DNA of 64,000 nucleotides from Pollenia angustigena (taxonomy: Eukaryota; Arthropoda; Insecta; Diptera; Polleniidae). The notes under the pieces were generated by a model. The model was not told the DNA's origin. It was given only the letters and a program-made list of their open reading frames with translations, and did not search any database. Below are positions 11,284 to 22,164 of this stretch, piece by piece. The stretch spans positions 165,646,478-165,710,477 of the forward strand of contig OV884058.1 of NCBI GenBank assembly GCA_930367215.1, written 5' to 3'. Both the position numbers and the translations under genes were made by a program. Each line of letters opens with the position of its first letter. Position 1 is the first letter of the stretch.

Positions 11284-11889
11284 GTAATAACACACCAATT
11301 CGAAAAGAATTTAATCTGCTGAAACATATTTTTTTGGGCGAATTTAATCTAAATGCCAACATAATTAGATAGCTAATGTACACAAAGGGTCTAATTTGAA
11401 AAGAAGTTTTGATGGGGAATATATTAAATTAAAGGCGATTCTAACTATTTACATAGACTTCGTCCTTGGTACAATGAAACCAGCTAGACGGACGGATGGT
11501 TTAAATTTGTATGTATTGCACACATCGCCAAAAACATATGTTTATAATTGCGTTTTCCTTAATTTTTGCTTTTATGTAAAATTTTAAAGTTTAAAACAAC
11601 ATTATCTTTAATGACAACCTGCTTTGTTTTCATTGTTAAGTAAAAATTAAATGATATTGGCGAAATTAAAGACACATTTCCAAAAATAAAAAAAAATTTT
11701 ATTTGTTGCGAAAGCTTACAAGAGGCATCTAAGAAAATTTAATATATGCCTTAAAAATGCAAAATATGCGCTTAAAACTTTAAAAATGCTGAAAAAAGGC
11801 TTTTTAAACTAAATTATGTAAAAATATGCTCCAAACAGTAAAATATGCACTAACAAATCGATGCCAAAATTCATAAAAAGCTCTAAAAC

Positions 11890-12315
11890 GGATAGATATG
11901 TTATGTCTGCATTTATTGGTCGCACAAGGAAAAACATGCAATTGCATATTTGTGGTTTTCCTGATAATAAACAAAATTGGCGCATATGGAATGATACCAA
12001 TCTACCAAAGACCTTGCAGGATCCATTACATTCAGAATAATACACCGTCCGGTGCCATCATTGGCCCTTATCGTTCAATTGAGATCATTAATATTTTATT
12101 TAAAAATATGAATGACATTGATCCGGGCGAAATGTGGTTGCAAAAGGATGGCGCTACATACACCATCGACTTATTGTAATCAAAATTTATCGCAGAAACA
12201 ATTTATCTGGCCTCCAGATCGTGAGATTTGACACCTCTCGAGTTTTTCCTGTGGTGTTATGTGAAGTCACTTGTTCATTCTGATAAGTCTCCACAACTTT
12301 TTATGATATACATAT
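11890..12315 (+). pseudogene. Mariner-family transposase remnant
   Basis: The frame at 11898-12179 contains IIGPY and then GEMWLQKDGATYTIDLL, a decayed form of the mariner MWFQQDGATCHT block with the second catalytic aspartate. After a stop, LTPLEFFLWCYVKSLVHSDK (12229-12288) gives the TPLDFFLWGY..S.VY block, with E in place of the third catalytic D (the D34D type). The N-terminal helix-turn-helix half is gone or unreadable. It belongs to the same broad lineage as the remnants at 2500 and 19085. Confidence 0.75.
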
Positions 12316-12746
12316 AGTAATGCTCGAAACCGGGGTCCTAAATTGAACATCTGGCGGCCGTTTTCTGCAATTTGCTTAGCTTTTGTGATATTTCTTACAA
12401 TCTTAAGTTCCATCGGGTTTAAAAAACACCCTTTGGAATCCAAAACAATGTACGCTTGGGTCTAGAGAAATTGGTTTGGCTTAAATTTTCAGGAAATCCA
12501 TACAAAATTTTATAATTTGTATGCGTATTCTGCTCGTGAAAAGTATTTCGTCATCTAGCTCCATTAACGGTTATTTGAAATACCTTAAAAACGTTAACTG
12601 TTTGGTGGCAATTATAATAAAGAATCTCACGAATTGATTTTATTAAGTCTTAACTTTAACGACCGTCTTTGCATTACTACAAGTAGTAGCCTGACAAATT
12701 AGTCCTTATCTAAATTCTGGTTGTAAGCAGAAATTACTGTGACGTC
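12316..12746. other. Spacer with possible decayed MITE end
   Basis: No gene was seen. GCGGCCGTTTTCTGCAATTT at about 12354 resembles the end of the MITE at 50856-51103 (GGCCGTATTCTGTAATTCGC), but no mirrored partner was found. Confidence 0.4.
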
Positions 12747-13097
12747 TTATTCCTTATTAGAGTCAAGAGACAGCATCGCTGTAGTACCCGTCTCGACAAG
12801 AAAGTCCCTACACATGTCGATTAGTTCATTTGAATTAATATTGGCACTCCTTAAGCCGTCTGTGTAAACCAAACAAGAATAAATTTCTAACTCCTTGTCT
12901 ACTTTTAAAACCTGGTTTTAAAATCTTAAAATATAGTAACCATTTCTTTTAATTTTTTTGTTAATAAGGTCTTGTCGAAAATCGTCTAATAAGGAAATGG
13001 AAAGGGCATCCTCTTTAATCGATTTAAGGCGAACAAATCTCATATCAAGATTATATTCGGCACAATAAACTCTTTTATGAATCTTAACCCCATAGCA
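12747..13097 (-). pseudogene. Unidentified decayed coding frame
   Basis: One minus-strand frame stays open for about 116 codons with a single internal stop, in DNA where stops are frequent. It has a normal protein-like composition: it reads RVYCAEYNLDMRFVRLKS, later LLDDFRQDLINKKIKRNGYY, the stop, then SCLVYTDGLRSANINSNEL and ETGTTAMLSLDSNKE before a terminal stop. I do not recognise the family. It lies between a mariner remnant and a dispersed-repeat end, so an unrecognised transposon protein is likely, but a decayed host exon cannot be excluded. Upstream on the same strand a frame ending RVSSIWSPWVILDPAKYN may join it by a frameshift near 13097. Confidence 0.4.
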
Positions 13098-13159
13098 TAA
13101 TTATATTTTGCCGGGTCCAGGATTACCCATGGGCTCCAAATGGAGGACACTCTTTCGAA

Positions 13160-13230
13160 AAGTTTCTGTAAATAATGTGGTGTAGGGCAGCAAATGGTCG
13201 GGCTAGGCAGACTATTCCTTCTCACTTGTT
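13160..13230. repeat. End of a dispersed repeat also present at 61790-61855
   Basis: The blocks TGTGGTGTAGG, ATGGTCGGGCT and TTCTCACTTGT occur in the same order here and at 61796-61851. This is probably a shared terminus of one repeat family. The other end was not found nearby. Confidence 0.5.
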
Positions 13231-14085
13231 TTCTCTTTTCTTTGTTAAATGCTAGTCATGATTTGTAAGATCTCTTCATCTAACTAAAGTTAGTAAAAGC
13301 CCTAGAACCTGCTTAGACTTTTGGAAATGCCTCGGGGTATTTTAAGAAGAGTAAACATGAAAAATAGCTGAATAAAAGATGAATGTGTTGGTTCGTTAGT
13401 TGGATGGTGTTTGATGACTTTAATGTAAAACACCTTAAAAATATATTTGCTTTATACGTTTAGATACAGACTTTATAATAAAACAATTTCAATTTCTTTG
13501 GTTAATATTTAATCTATAAAAAATAAATTAAAAAAAATTGTAGACTAAAAACTTTTTTATAAATTGATTTTGGATTGAAAACTATTTTCAGTTTATTCTT
13601 TGATATCTTTAGATGTCTACCGATTGTCAATGCTGTCTTTTTAAAATTTTTTTTTTGCGTGAAGTCTGCTTAAGCTTTTAAAACAGATTTTTTTTTTCTT
13701 TTTTTTTTTTGTTATTTTTTAAAAGCTTTTTTCGAGTTTTGGCTGTATTTTGGCATTTATTAAGCTAAATTTATTGATACTAAAGTGTTTGAACAAAAAA
13801 AATAGAAATAACAAAATATTTTAGACTGGATTCTAAGAAGTTCGCTTTTGATGTTTTGGCGTGTCAATAAATCACCTAAAAAAAAGTACTTATGTCTTCT
13901 TTTCCCATATTTAACTTTGTCCCCCTTTTTTTTGTTAAAATCATGGTGATCATAATAAAAAAAGGTTGTATAGTTTTGTAGAGTTTTGAAAATGTGTGTT
14001 ATTCTATTGAAGTAAAAAACAGTTTTCCTTAAAAACTACTTTCAATTCTTATTTTGTAAGCCTGACAGTAGAGGAAGCACTAAAT
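13231..14085. other. AT-rich spacer, no gene seen
   Basis: The stretch contains T-rich homopolymer tracts (13687-13713) and no recognisable element ends or coding frame. Confidence 0.5.
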
Positions 14086-14214
14086 AAACCCTCTTATGCA
14101 AAAAAAAGTTAAAGTTCACATTAATTAAATAACACTTTAAGCCTAGCAAAAGTGTATGGGTTTTTATGTGTTGGTTAACTAATGTGAACTTTAACTTTTT
14201 TGCATAAGGGGTTT
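14086..14214. mobile_element. Small foldback element
   Basis: CTTATGCAAAAAAAAGTTAA plus AGTTCACATTA on the left is mirrored on the right by TAATGTGAACT plus TTAACTTTTTTGCATAAG. Arms are about 45 bp with a few mismatches and the loop is short. It is non-coding and no target duplication could be resolved in the flanking A/T runs. Confidence 0.7.
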
Positions 14215-15084
14215 TTTTTTCGTTTTTCATTTCTATTTAAAGGTACTTTTAGACGACATATATTTTGTAGTGGCTTTGAAAAATCCATATGTTATTACAA
14301 ATGTCTGTTAAAATTAACAAATAGTACACAAAAAAAAAAAAATTTTTATATGGAATGTCAAAATTAGTGCCAAATTCTGCGCAAATTTTACCTCTATTTA
14401 GTTCTGTAACCTGCTAAGTCTAAAAGTGTTTCGTTTCTAAGGTAGCGGTAAAAACCCAAAGTCAATGGCTCTCATTTTAGATTTTTTTTCGAAGCTGAAA
14501 CGAACCAAGTCAGTGTGATCCACTTCAGAGAATAGTAAAACTCAATTTTTATTGAATTAACAATAATTAACATTCTAAATACATGCATTTTTGCTAATTT
14601 CTTCAAAATTTCACAAGTGCACATTTTAGCTGTTCATAATAATTCAATAAAATCACCGGCTTTTTGCTGATGTTCATTTTGTTCACATACGAATATTTTC
14701 TGTTCTTTGATTTACTTTTCATCAATACTATTCGTGAACACGTGTTAATTGTTACTGTTTACGACTCATCTTAAACTTTTTTTAATTTTATTTCATATAA
14801 ATTAAAATTAAAAAAAAAAATATTTTTAGTACTAAAATAATATTTAATACTTTTGAGTCTGCACCCCTGGTTCTAACTTCAGTTCTTTTCTTGTGATTTT
14901 ATTACAATTTTTTGACACAATAATAATAGCAACAACAACAGCATATGCAATGAAGCAATGCGTGATAATCTTGTTGTTATTGTTGCTATTTGTTTCTTTG
15001 TTCAAAAAAAAAAAACCGTTAAGTATTCCTTGAGTGCAAAACAATTATAAACACTTCTCCCAACAGTTATTCAGTTAATTAAAA
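14215..15084. other. AT-rich spacer upstream of the DACGGQNRN-family pseudogene
   Basis: No gene was seen. If the downstream pseudogene is a transposon protein, its left terminal repeat should lie here, but I could not find one that matches sequence beyond 18430. Confidence 0.4.
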
Positions 15085-18000
15085 ATGGAAAGTGGTAATA
15101 GAAGTGCTAGTGATTTTTCCACTAATGAGGATGAGGAATATTGTCCAGGCTCGGAATCATCGGACAGTAATAGTTGTGTTATAGTTGTTTGTTATCTATA
15201 GATCTATATTATTATAGAAAATGTGGCTGTAGAGCCGGTGGCTGAGCCATCATCTGCATGTGCAGAACTGGGAAGGAAAAAACAAAAGCAGCTGGCAAAG
15301 TGGAAAAATAATGTGCGTAAGCTTGGCTGCAACAATGGAAAAGAATACACAAATCAAAAAGGTCTTACGATTTCTGCAAAAACCTTTATTCGCAATTTTG
15401 ATTGTTGATGCAAAAAAAAAATATAGCAGCCAGGTGAATGAGTCCGACAGAGAACTATTTTTTACCTCATTTTGGAAACTGGCAGATTATGCAAAACAAA
15501 ATTTATTTTTAAGAGGTCTTATTAAATCATCTAAAACAAAAAATAAAAGTTTTACTGACTCCATGTTAGCAAACGGACGAAATGTCCAGGCATGCAAAGT
15601 GTTGTTTTTGAAAACATTACAAATTGGTTGGGGAAGAGTATATCGATGCCTTAAACGGGAGAAGATATTTGCTGTGGTTGATGACCGTGGTCAAAATGAA
15701 AAAATAAAATAGACGATAGTGCCGTTATCGCACATATTAAATCATTCCCAGCTTATCAGAGCCATTATAGCAGAAAGGATAACCCGGAACGGAAATATCT
15801 GGACTCACATTTGAACATTCGTAAAATGTATGACTTGTGTGTGGAAAAGTCTATTACCGATAAGTTGCCACCTGTTGAACAAAAATACTTTTATAAAGAA
15901 TTCAGCATGAAATTTAACTTACATTTTAAGCCTCCGAATAAGGATACCTGCCGAATTTCTGATGAGCTTGAGATGAAAATTAAGTTCAGTGACGGCGAAG
16001 ACTCTAATTAAATTTTGGAAAAGAAGCTTCATTTAGAAAAAGTACAGCAAGCACGAGACTCGCTGAAAACGGAAGTGCCATCTGAAGAGCACTATATCTG
16101 TACTTTCGACCTTCAAAAAGCATTGCCTTTTCCAAAGCTATCAACATCGGTTGCTTATAACAAACGGCACATGTACGTTTATAATTTTGGGGTTCATTCC
16201 AGGAACACTAAAACTGCTTATATGCACATGTGGAATGAGACCGAAGGAGAAAGGGGATCACAAGAAATCGCTGCATGTCTAAATAAACATTTACTGACAC
16301 ATGCCTCGAAGTATAAGTACATAACTATGTACAGTAGAGCGACTCACCAAAAAAAGTGCTCGATGTACCCTCCTAAAAATAAACCTTGGACTTTTTTAAG
16401 ATGACATTTTAAATATTTCGGCTCCAGCTTTGAAATCTCGTGAGCTGGACCAGTTTGAAAAAGGGTATATTTTTGCATGTTTTGTTAATTTAAGAATCTG
16501 TTTGCTTACCAACATATACAAATTGGGTATCGTAAGAAAGGTTTTTTTAAGGCGCGCCCAACTGTATATACAATTTGTCCAAGGACGATCATCCATGTCC
16601 TTTTTTTTAAGGATTTTCTGTAAAAATAACGCTTTTTGAATTTTTTGTTCGGGGTTGTTTGTAATCAAAGTGCCAAATTAACATATTTTATTCTTTAGTC
16701 GATTTAATTAAATACGTGTCTCAGCTTTTTTTGAAATTCGGGCTTTTTCGCGTTTTGACAAAAATGCAATGGGGTGGTAACCCTTCGTTTTATATAGGGC
16801 AATATGGGTATCAAATTTTTTCTTTTGCCAAGTACATCATCTTTATATGTAAATAATTTAAGTTTTTGCAAATAAGATGCATTTTACACGGTGCTCTGGA
16901 ATATATATAATTGTAATTTTGTAGTAACGCGTATATAATAGCAAATTTAGTTTCTAGACCATGTATGAATGAAAATGGGACTAAAGAAAGAAAAAAACAA
17001 ATGATCCACGAATTTTTGGCGGCATATTTTTTTTTGCAAATAAAAAAAATTCAAGTCGTTTTTTCTTTCTTTAGTCCTATTTTCAACTATACATGAACTA
17101 GAAACTAAATTCGCTATCATATTAGAGTTACTACAAAATTGCATTTATATATATTCCAGAGCACCGTGTAAAATGCATCTAATTTGCAAAAATCTAAATT
17201 ATTTACATACGAAGATGATGTACTTGGCAAAAGAAAAAATTTGATACCCATATTGCCCCATATAAAACGAAGGGTTACCACCCCATTGCATTTTTGTCAA
17301 AACGCGAACTAGCACGAATTTCAAAAAAAGCTGAGACACGTATTTAATTAAATCGACTAAAGAATAAAATATGTTAATTTGGCACTTTTATTACAAACAA
17401 CCCCGAACAAAAAATTCAAAAACCGTTATTTTTACAGAAAATCCTTAAAAAAAAGGACATGGATGATCGTCCTTGGACAAATTGTATATACAGTTGGGCG
17501 CGCCTTAAAAAAACCTTTCTTACGATACCCAATTTGTATATATTGGTAAGCAAACAGATTCTTAAATTAACAAAACATGCAAAAATATACCCTTTTTCAA
17601 ACTGGTCCAGCTCACGAGAGGTCAAATCTGGAGCCGAAATATTTAAAATGTCATCTTAAAAGAGTCCAAGGTTCATTTTAAGGAGGGTACATCGAGCACG
17701 AATTTTGCTTCCATACAACTTGAGTCGCTCTAATGTACAGGGATGCTTGTGGAGGACAAAATAGAAATATCAAGTTAAGCCTATCCTTACTTAAACTAGT
17801 TGCGTCAACTGAGTTAAAAGTCGAAATAATAGATCTAAAGTTTATGGGGTCTGGCCACTTTTTTTTTTGCCTAACGATGCTGATTTTGGTGTTTTTGAAA
17901 CCCGAAGCAAGAAACAAAAATTTATTTATTCTTATAATGACTGGATTGAAATTGTGAAAAGTGCTAAAATCAAACGTCCACAATATGAAGTGATAGAAAT

Positions 18001-18430
18001 GGAAAGAAATGCATTTTTATCAACTAATATTTTAGAAACAAATATTACAAACCGAACAAAAACAGTAGATGGTCACAATTTTTCATAGCTCAATATCAAA
18101 TGGCTTCGATTTGAACGCAACCTACATTTTTCGTTTAAACTTAAGGAAACACTCGATAAAGAAGTCAAATTTGTTGTAGTTTATTTAGGAAAAAAAAAAG
18201 AAAGGAAGAAACCTACAATCTCTTCAAAATTTACAACAAACTATCCTGTACCCAACAGAAGTTACGTCAGAAAAAAAAAACGAGATATGATTGATTTGCT
18301 AAAATTTATTCCACCCGTGTACCGCAGTTTCTATAAAAATCTACCAGCCAAACAAGAGATAACAACGAGACAACATCAGGACCAGCCCCAAAATGATGAA
18401 GATGAAAATGACGAATTATTTTATGTGTAA
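15085..18430 (+). pseudogene. Decayed gene of the uncharacterised insect DACGGQNRN family, split by a palindromic transposon
   Basis: An ATG at 15085 opens an acidic, serine-rich N-terminus (MESGNRSASDFSTNEDEEY). A 51-nt intron with GT-AG ends (15167-15217) keeps phase into a basic segment (GRKKQKQLAKWKNNVRKLG). After a frameshift near 15405 come ESDRELFFTSFWKLADYA and VLFLKTLQIG. After further breaks come FPAYQSHYSRKDNPERKYL, KFNLHFKPPNKDTC, a stop at 16009, then ALPFPKLSTSVAYNKRHMYV and RGSQEIAACLNKHLL. A 1.4-kb insertion at 16335-17732 interrupts the sequence just before DACGGQNRNIKLSLSLLKLV. The C-terminus carries ADFGVFETRSKKQ and ends in an acidic tail at 18430. Large uncharacterised insect proteins with this block order are, from memory, covered by Pfam DUF7869 and often behave like repeated, transposon-borne genes. 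The function is unknown. Confidence 0.7.
16335..17732. mobile_element. 1.4-kb foldback (palindromic) hAT-type element
   Basis: Two arms of about 665 bp are near-identical inverted copies around a centre at roughly 17000-17060. Ends start TAGAGCGACTCA on both sides, although the left arm lacks about 14 bp just inside its end. The 8-bp sequence ATGTACAG is duplicated exactly at 16327-16334 and 17733-17740, which fits hAT insertion. The frame starting at 16430 on plus and that at 17416-17625 on minus encode almost the same 69-residue string, as expected from the palindrome, so neither is evidence of a gene. Removing the element and one duplication re-joins the host reading frame as ITMYRDACGGQNRN. 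Confidence 0.9.
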
Positions 18431-19084
18431 CATTTTTTTAACCTTAAATTTCAATAATTTTTTCCATATACATACATACATATTTTTAATAAATGAATTA
18501 TTTTTTTTTTATTACTTTTGTCAAAAGTTGTACCGACTTGTATTTTACTAAAAAATTACAATAGTTGTCAATAATAACTATTGTTCGGAGTAAGAATTAA
18601 CCGTCATTTTTTTTTTTTTTTAATTTGTTGGAAAAGTTTTCAAATTTTGAGAACCTCATAACTGTTTTTAGTATAACTGAAATATTCATTCCAGGATTTA
18701 ATGGCAGTTAATTTACTAAACCTCAAAATATCTTCGAATTGTCTTTTTGTGACTTGTTTCGCTTCAGTTCTGAGCCCTCCATATTTGAATACGAAAAACA
18801 CATATTTGATTACAAAAATTTTTGAATTTTCTTTTATTGATAAAAAAGTTTGTAGGTAAATTATTGAATTATTAGTCAACAACCAAGCTTATTAAGTCAA
18901 CAAAAAAAAAGTTGTTGCCCAAAATAATTTTTTTCAACAAAATGTTTACGTGATTTGTTAAAATAAATTGTAAGAAATGTTGAATAAATCAGACAAAATG
19001 TTTATCGAAACTTTACTTTTTTATTGATTAATTATGATGTGCTAAATTCCTAATTTGTATTCTTTGATAAATACACAATTTCGC
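18431..19084. other. AT-rich spacer
   Basis: No convincing gene was seen. A short inverted repeat, AATAGTT ... AACTATT, lies near 18560-18585. The minus-strand frame at 18640-18882 has no recognised motif. Confidence 0.4.
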
Positions 19085-19371
19085 TGGTTACTTAGGCCAG
19101 ATCATCAGGAAACCTTTTTTCAAAGGCTTTGGAAAACCACATATCAGCAAGATTAATGTCACGTTATTACGGTGCATAAAAATTATCCTCACTCCAAATG
19201 CGACAATTCTGCCTTTTTACGTACCCATTCAACCAGAAATGGTCTTCATCGGAAAATAAAATTTTGAATGGAAATTCATCAATATCAATTTGTGCTTCGC
19301 CCATTCGCCGAATTATTTTGATAAAAATCTTCAACAATTTGCACGCGTTGCTCTGGTGGAAGTCGATTCAT
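19085..19371 (-). pseudogene. Internally deleted mariner-family transposase
   Basis: An ATG on the minus strand at 19371 opens MNRLPPEQRVQIVEDFYQNN, the typical N-terminus of one insect mariner lineage. After about 28 residues it jumps, through frameshifts, to DEFPFKILFSDEDHFWLNGY and VKRQNCRIW, the region of the first catalytic aspartate (S-D-E). Later blocks are deleted or scrambled. Terminal repeats were not identified. It is a dead internally deleted copy. Confidence 0.75.
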
Positions 19372-20014
19372 AATGAAATTTCAAAGCAAAAAAAACAAAA
19401 ACCAACTATCAGCTGTTAGATGGGTGCTCATACAAAGCAGTGATGCCAACTCAAACTTATGACACTCTTAAAAAACACCCTTAACAATCGGTGTTGTAGA
19501 AAAATAGTTATAGATCCAAATGTAAACCAACGATTCTCAAAAAATTATATGTATAGTCTGTTTTCACAGATTTTACTTTTATAATATGCATAGTAGTTGT
19601 TTATATCCTGAAGATAATTGTTTCTTTACCCTTCGGCCACACGGTCAAGTTGTTCTTGATAGTCTTTTACATAAACTGCTTGTCAAAATTTACATAAATT
19701 GAAAGCTGGGACGTAGGCTGCATTAAATTTTTGAGGAATTTACTTTCAAGATGCCATCAAGAAAACAATTTATAAAGACAAACGAAAAATTTGCTCACTA
19801 ACCTTGGAATCAGCTGTTTTCTTGAACGGAAATTGAAACACTGACTGCAAAGAGAATTTTAAAGGCAAGTTCGTATCAATTTATAAAAGTATGAGTGTAT
19901 TGGTAAAAAAGTGTGAGTGTATTAAAACTTGATAGGCAAAACTTGATCGTGTAACCCTCAAGTTAGTAAAAAAAAAAAATTGTCAGAATCGCCCACTTAG
20001 ATGGGCGCTACATC

Positions 20015-20470
20015 TAGGGTTGCCAGTTTCTTTGGGTGATGTCCAGTTACCAGCTCAAATACAATTTGTCCAGTTAAAAAAATAAAAAATAATCTATACT
20101 CACAAGACAAGGAATAGAATGTACTTCTGAAATTTTAATACGACTAAATTTTGATGAAAGCTTTAAACATAACAATACAAAATAAGTACATACATACATA
20201 TGTGTATATCTGATTGATCACGATGTTATTAACCAAAATACTTTGTAACCATCCAAAAAGTCGATTTAAATTTTTTTGTTATTTAAGGCCTTTTGGATTA
20301 AAGGTGACGATATGTAACGTGACAAGACTGAATTTTAATTGTTAAAAAAAAAATTTGCTTTTTTGAACTAACGTATAAATGTATTTTAAAAGTGTCCCGT
20401 TATTTTTACAAAATCCAGGTGACTTTTTAACATTGTCTAGTTATTTGAATTTTGATTTCTGGCAACCCTA
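20015..20470. mobile_element. hAT-type MITE with exact 8-bp target duplication
   Basis: The ends are TAGGGTTGCCAG and its reverse complement CTGGCAACCCTA. GCTACATC is duplicated exactly outside them (20007-20014 and 20471-20478). Both subterminal regions contain GTCCAGTTA / GTCTAGTTA type motifs. The 456-bp element has no coding frame. Confidence 0.88.
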
Positions 20471-20478
20471 GCTACATC

Positions 20479-22164
20479 ACAGAAACCTTACGTTTAAAAA
20501 ACACTATACATATGCTATAACAAGATCGGTACGTTATCTTAGTTTTTGCATTCGTCATCTCACTTTCGTTGTGTACCATATTTTATTTGTGTATAAATTC
20601 ACAAACACAATTTTTTGTTTGTTTTATTGTATAGAATGTGTAGGTGTAATGTTCATGGAAAATCGCGGTATGATATACTAACAAGAGGCCTGCACAAATC
20701 AACTTAAAAATCAAATCACGCTTGCTTTTTCTAGTGGTTGTACAAAACATACATACACAAAAAGTTGTTTAAAGAAAATTACTTGTAATACTTTGAAAAT
20801 TACCAAGTGGTCTTGAAAGTTATCAATTTGTAAGTGGCTATCGTGTACCTAAATGTGTACAAAAAGAAAACGTAATGGAGAAAAAGAGAGAGAAAGAAAC
20901 ATTAAACTTCTCAGTTAAGATCGTAGCCAAGGTCCATCCAATAGGTCTACGCAAGTCGCCGGATGTTTATTTGGTTTATACCTTAACTATGTCAAAAGTT
21001 GTTTAAATTTTGCTTTGACATGTATAATTTTATTTACATTTTTGGCTTTTTACCACACATATATTATACAGAACACTTTATTCCTGATCTTTTCCCTATG
21101 TAGAACAGTAATTTTGACATAGCTGCACAATCTCCTTTGCACGATTTTTTGTGCAGAACAATCAAAAATGCAGTGACCTTAAATATATTTCTCTGTCTTA
21201 ATGTGCAGGTACGTAGTTGTGGTTTCCTGCATAAAAGTGCAGCTAAAGTAAAGTGTTTAAAAGAAGAATTAAAACGCTTTTCTTTATCAATTGATAAAAA
21301 AAATGACGTTCAAGCAACCTGTAGTCATTCGCTATGCACTTTTTAATGATCGAGATAGCCAATTTGGTAACAATAAAGTGGGTAACAGAAAAGTCGCGTT
21401 AAGAATACCGCTCCAAGCTGCCAAAAGTTTAAACGGCAGTTTTTAAGCAGTGCCAACATAATTTGTAGTTGTAGTTGAAGCGCAAAATTCGAATCTTTAA
21501 AGCATTCGTCAGCTTCAGATACTACTACAACTACTTTATTCTGTTCCAGGCCTAAGATTTGCTATTCCTTTAATACCACCACAAGACATATGCTTATTAT
21601 TTGAAAAAATAATTTTTCATTTGTATTATACTTTTCAATCAATTCATGTAGCCTGAATATGAACTAAAGATGTTCGAAATATATTGATCTAATCTGTAAC
21701 AAAAGACAATAAGGTTTTTTATTTTATATGTCTAAAAGAGGCAATACAAAATAAAAACTCGAAAATAAATGAATTATAATGATGCCAACTTGGCTTGATT
21801 GCCATTTTTGTTTTTATAAACAGCTTAAATTGGATATTTATGTGAAAAAGTGGCCACTATATTTTTAAATGTGTGCAGCACATATTGAATATGTGTGCAG
21901 CTAACTTTGATGTGTTAAATGAAAATATTTTAAAGCAGCCCAAAAATATGATAAATATGCATGTATACACAGCACACGTAAAGAAGGATTTTAAAGAAAC
22001 ATTACAGAAAACATGTCTTTTGGGCAGTAAAATCGAAGTGCAGCAAACTTGAATTTTTTGTATGAAAATTATTTTAAAATGCCAAAAATTTTGTGCATTT
22101 ATCTTAGATGTGCAGGTATAGAAAGTACACTTACGAAAAGAATTTGTATGGGATTTTAAATAAA
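20479..22164. other. Mostly unannotated AT-rich region
   Basis: No gene was recognised. A short stem pairs GTAGTTGTAGTTGAAGC (about 21465-21481) with GCTTCAGATACTACTACAAC (about 21511-21530). Repeated TGTGCAGC motifs occur near 21870-21900. None of this amounts to a supported element. Confidence 0.4.

Noticed and set aside
12354..12380. Possible end of the GGCCGTATTCTG MITE family
   Set aside because: Similarity is partial and no partner end is present; kept only as a remark.
16396..17659. Two pairs of frames encoding nearly the same 66-90 residue protein on opposite strands
   Set aside because: They mirror each other because the host element is a palindrome. Neither has known motifs and they lie wholly in transposon arms.
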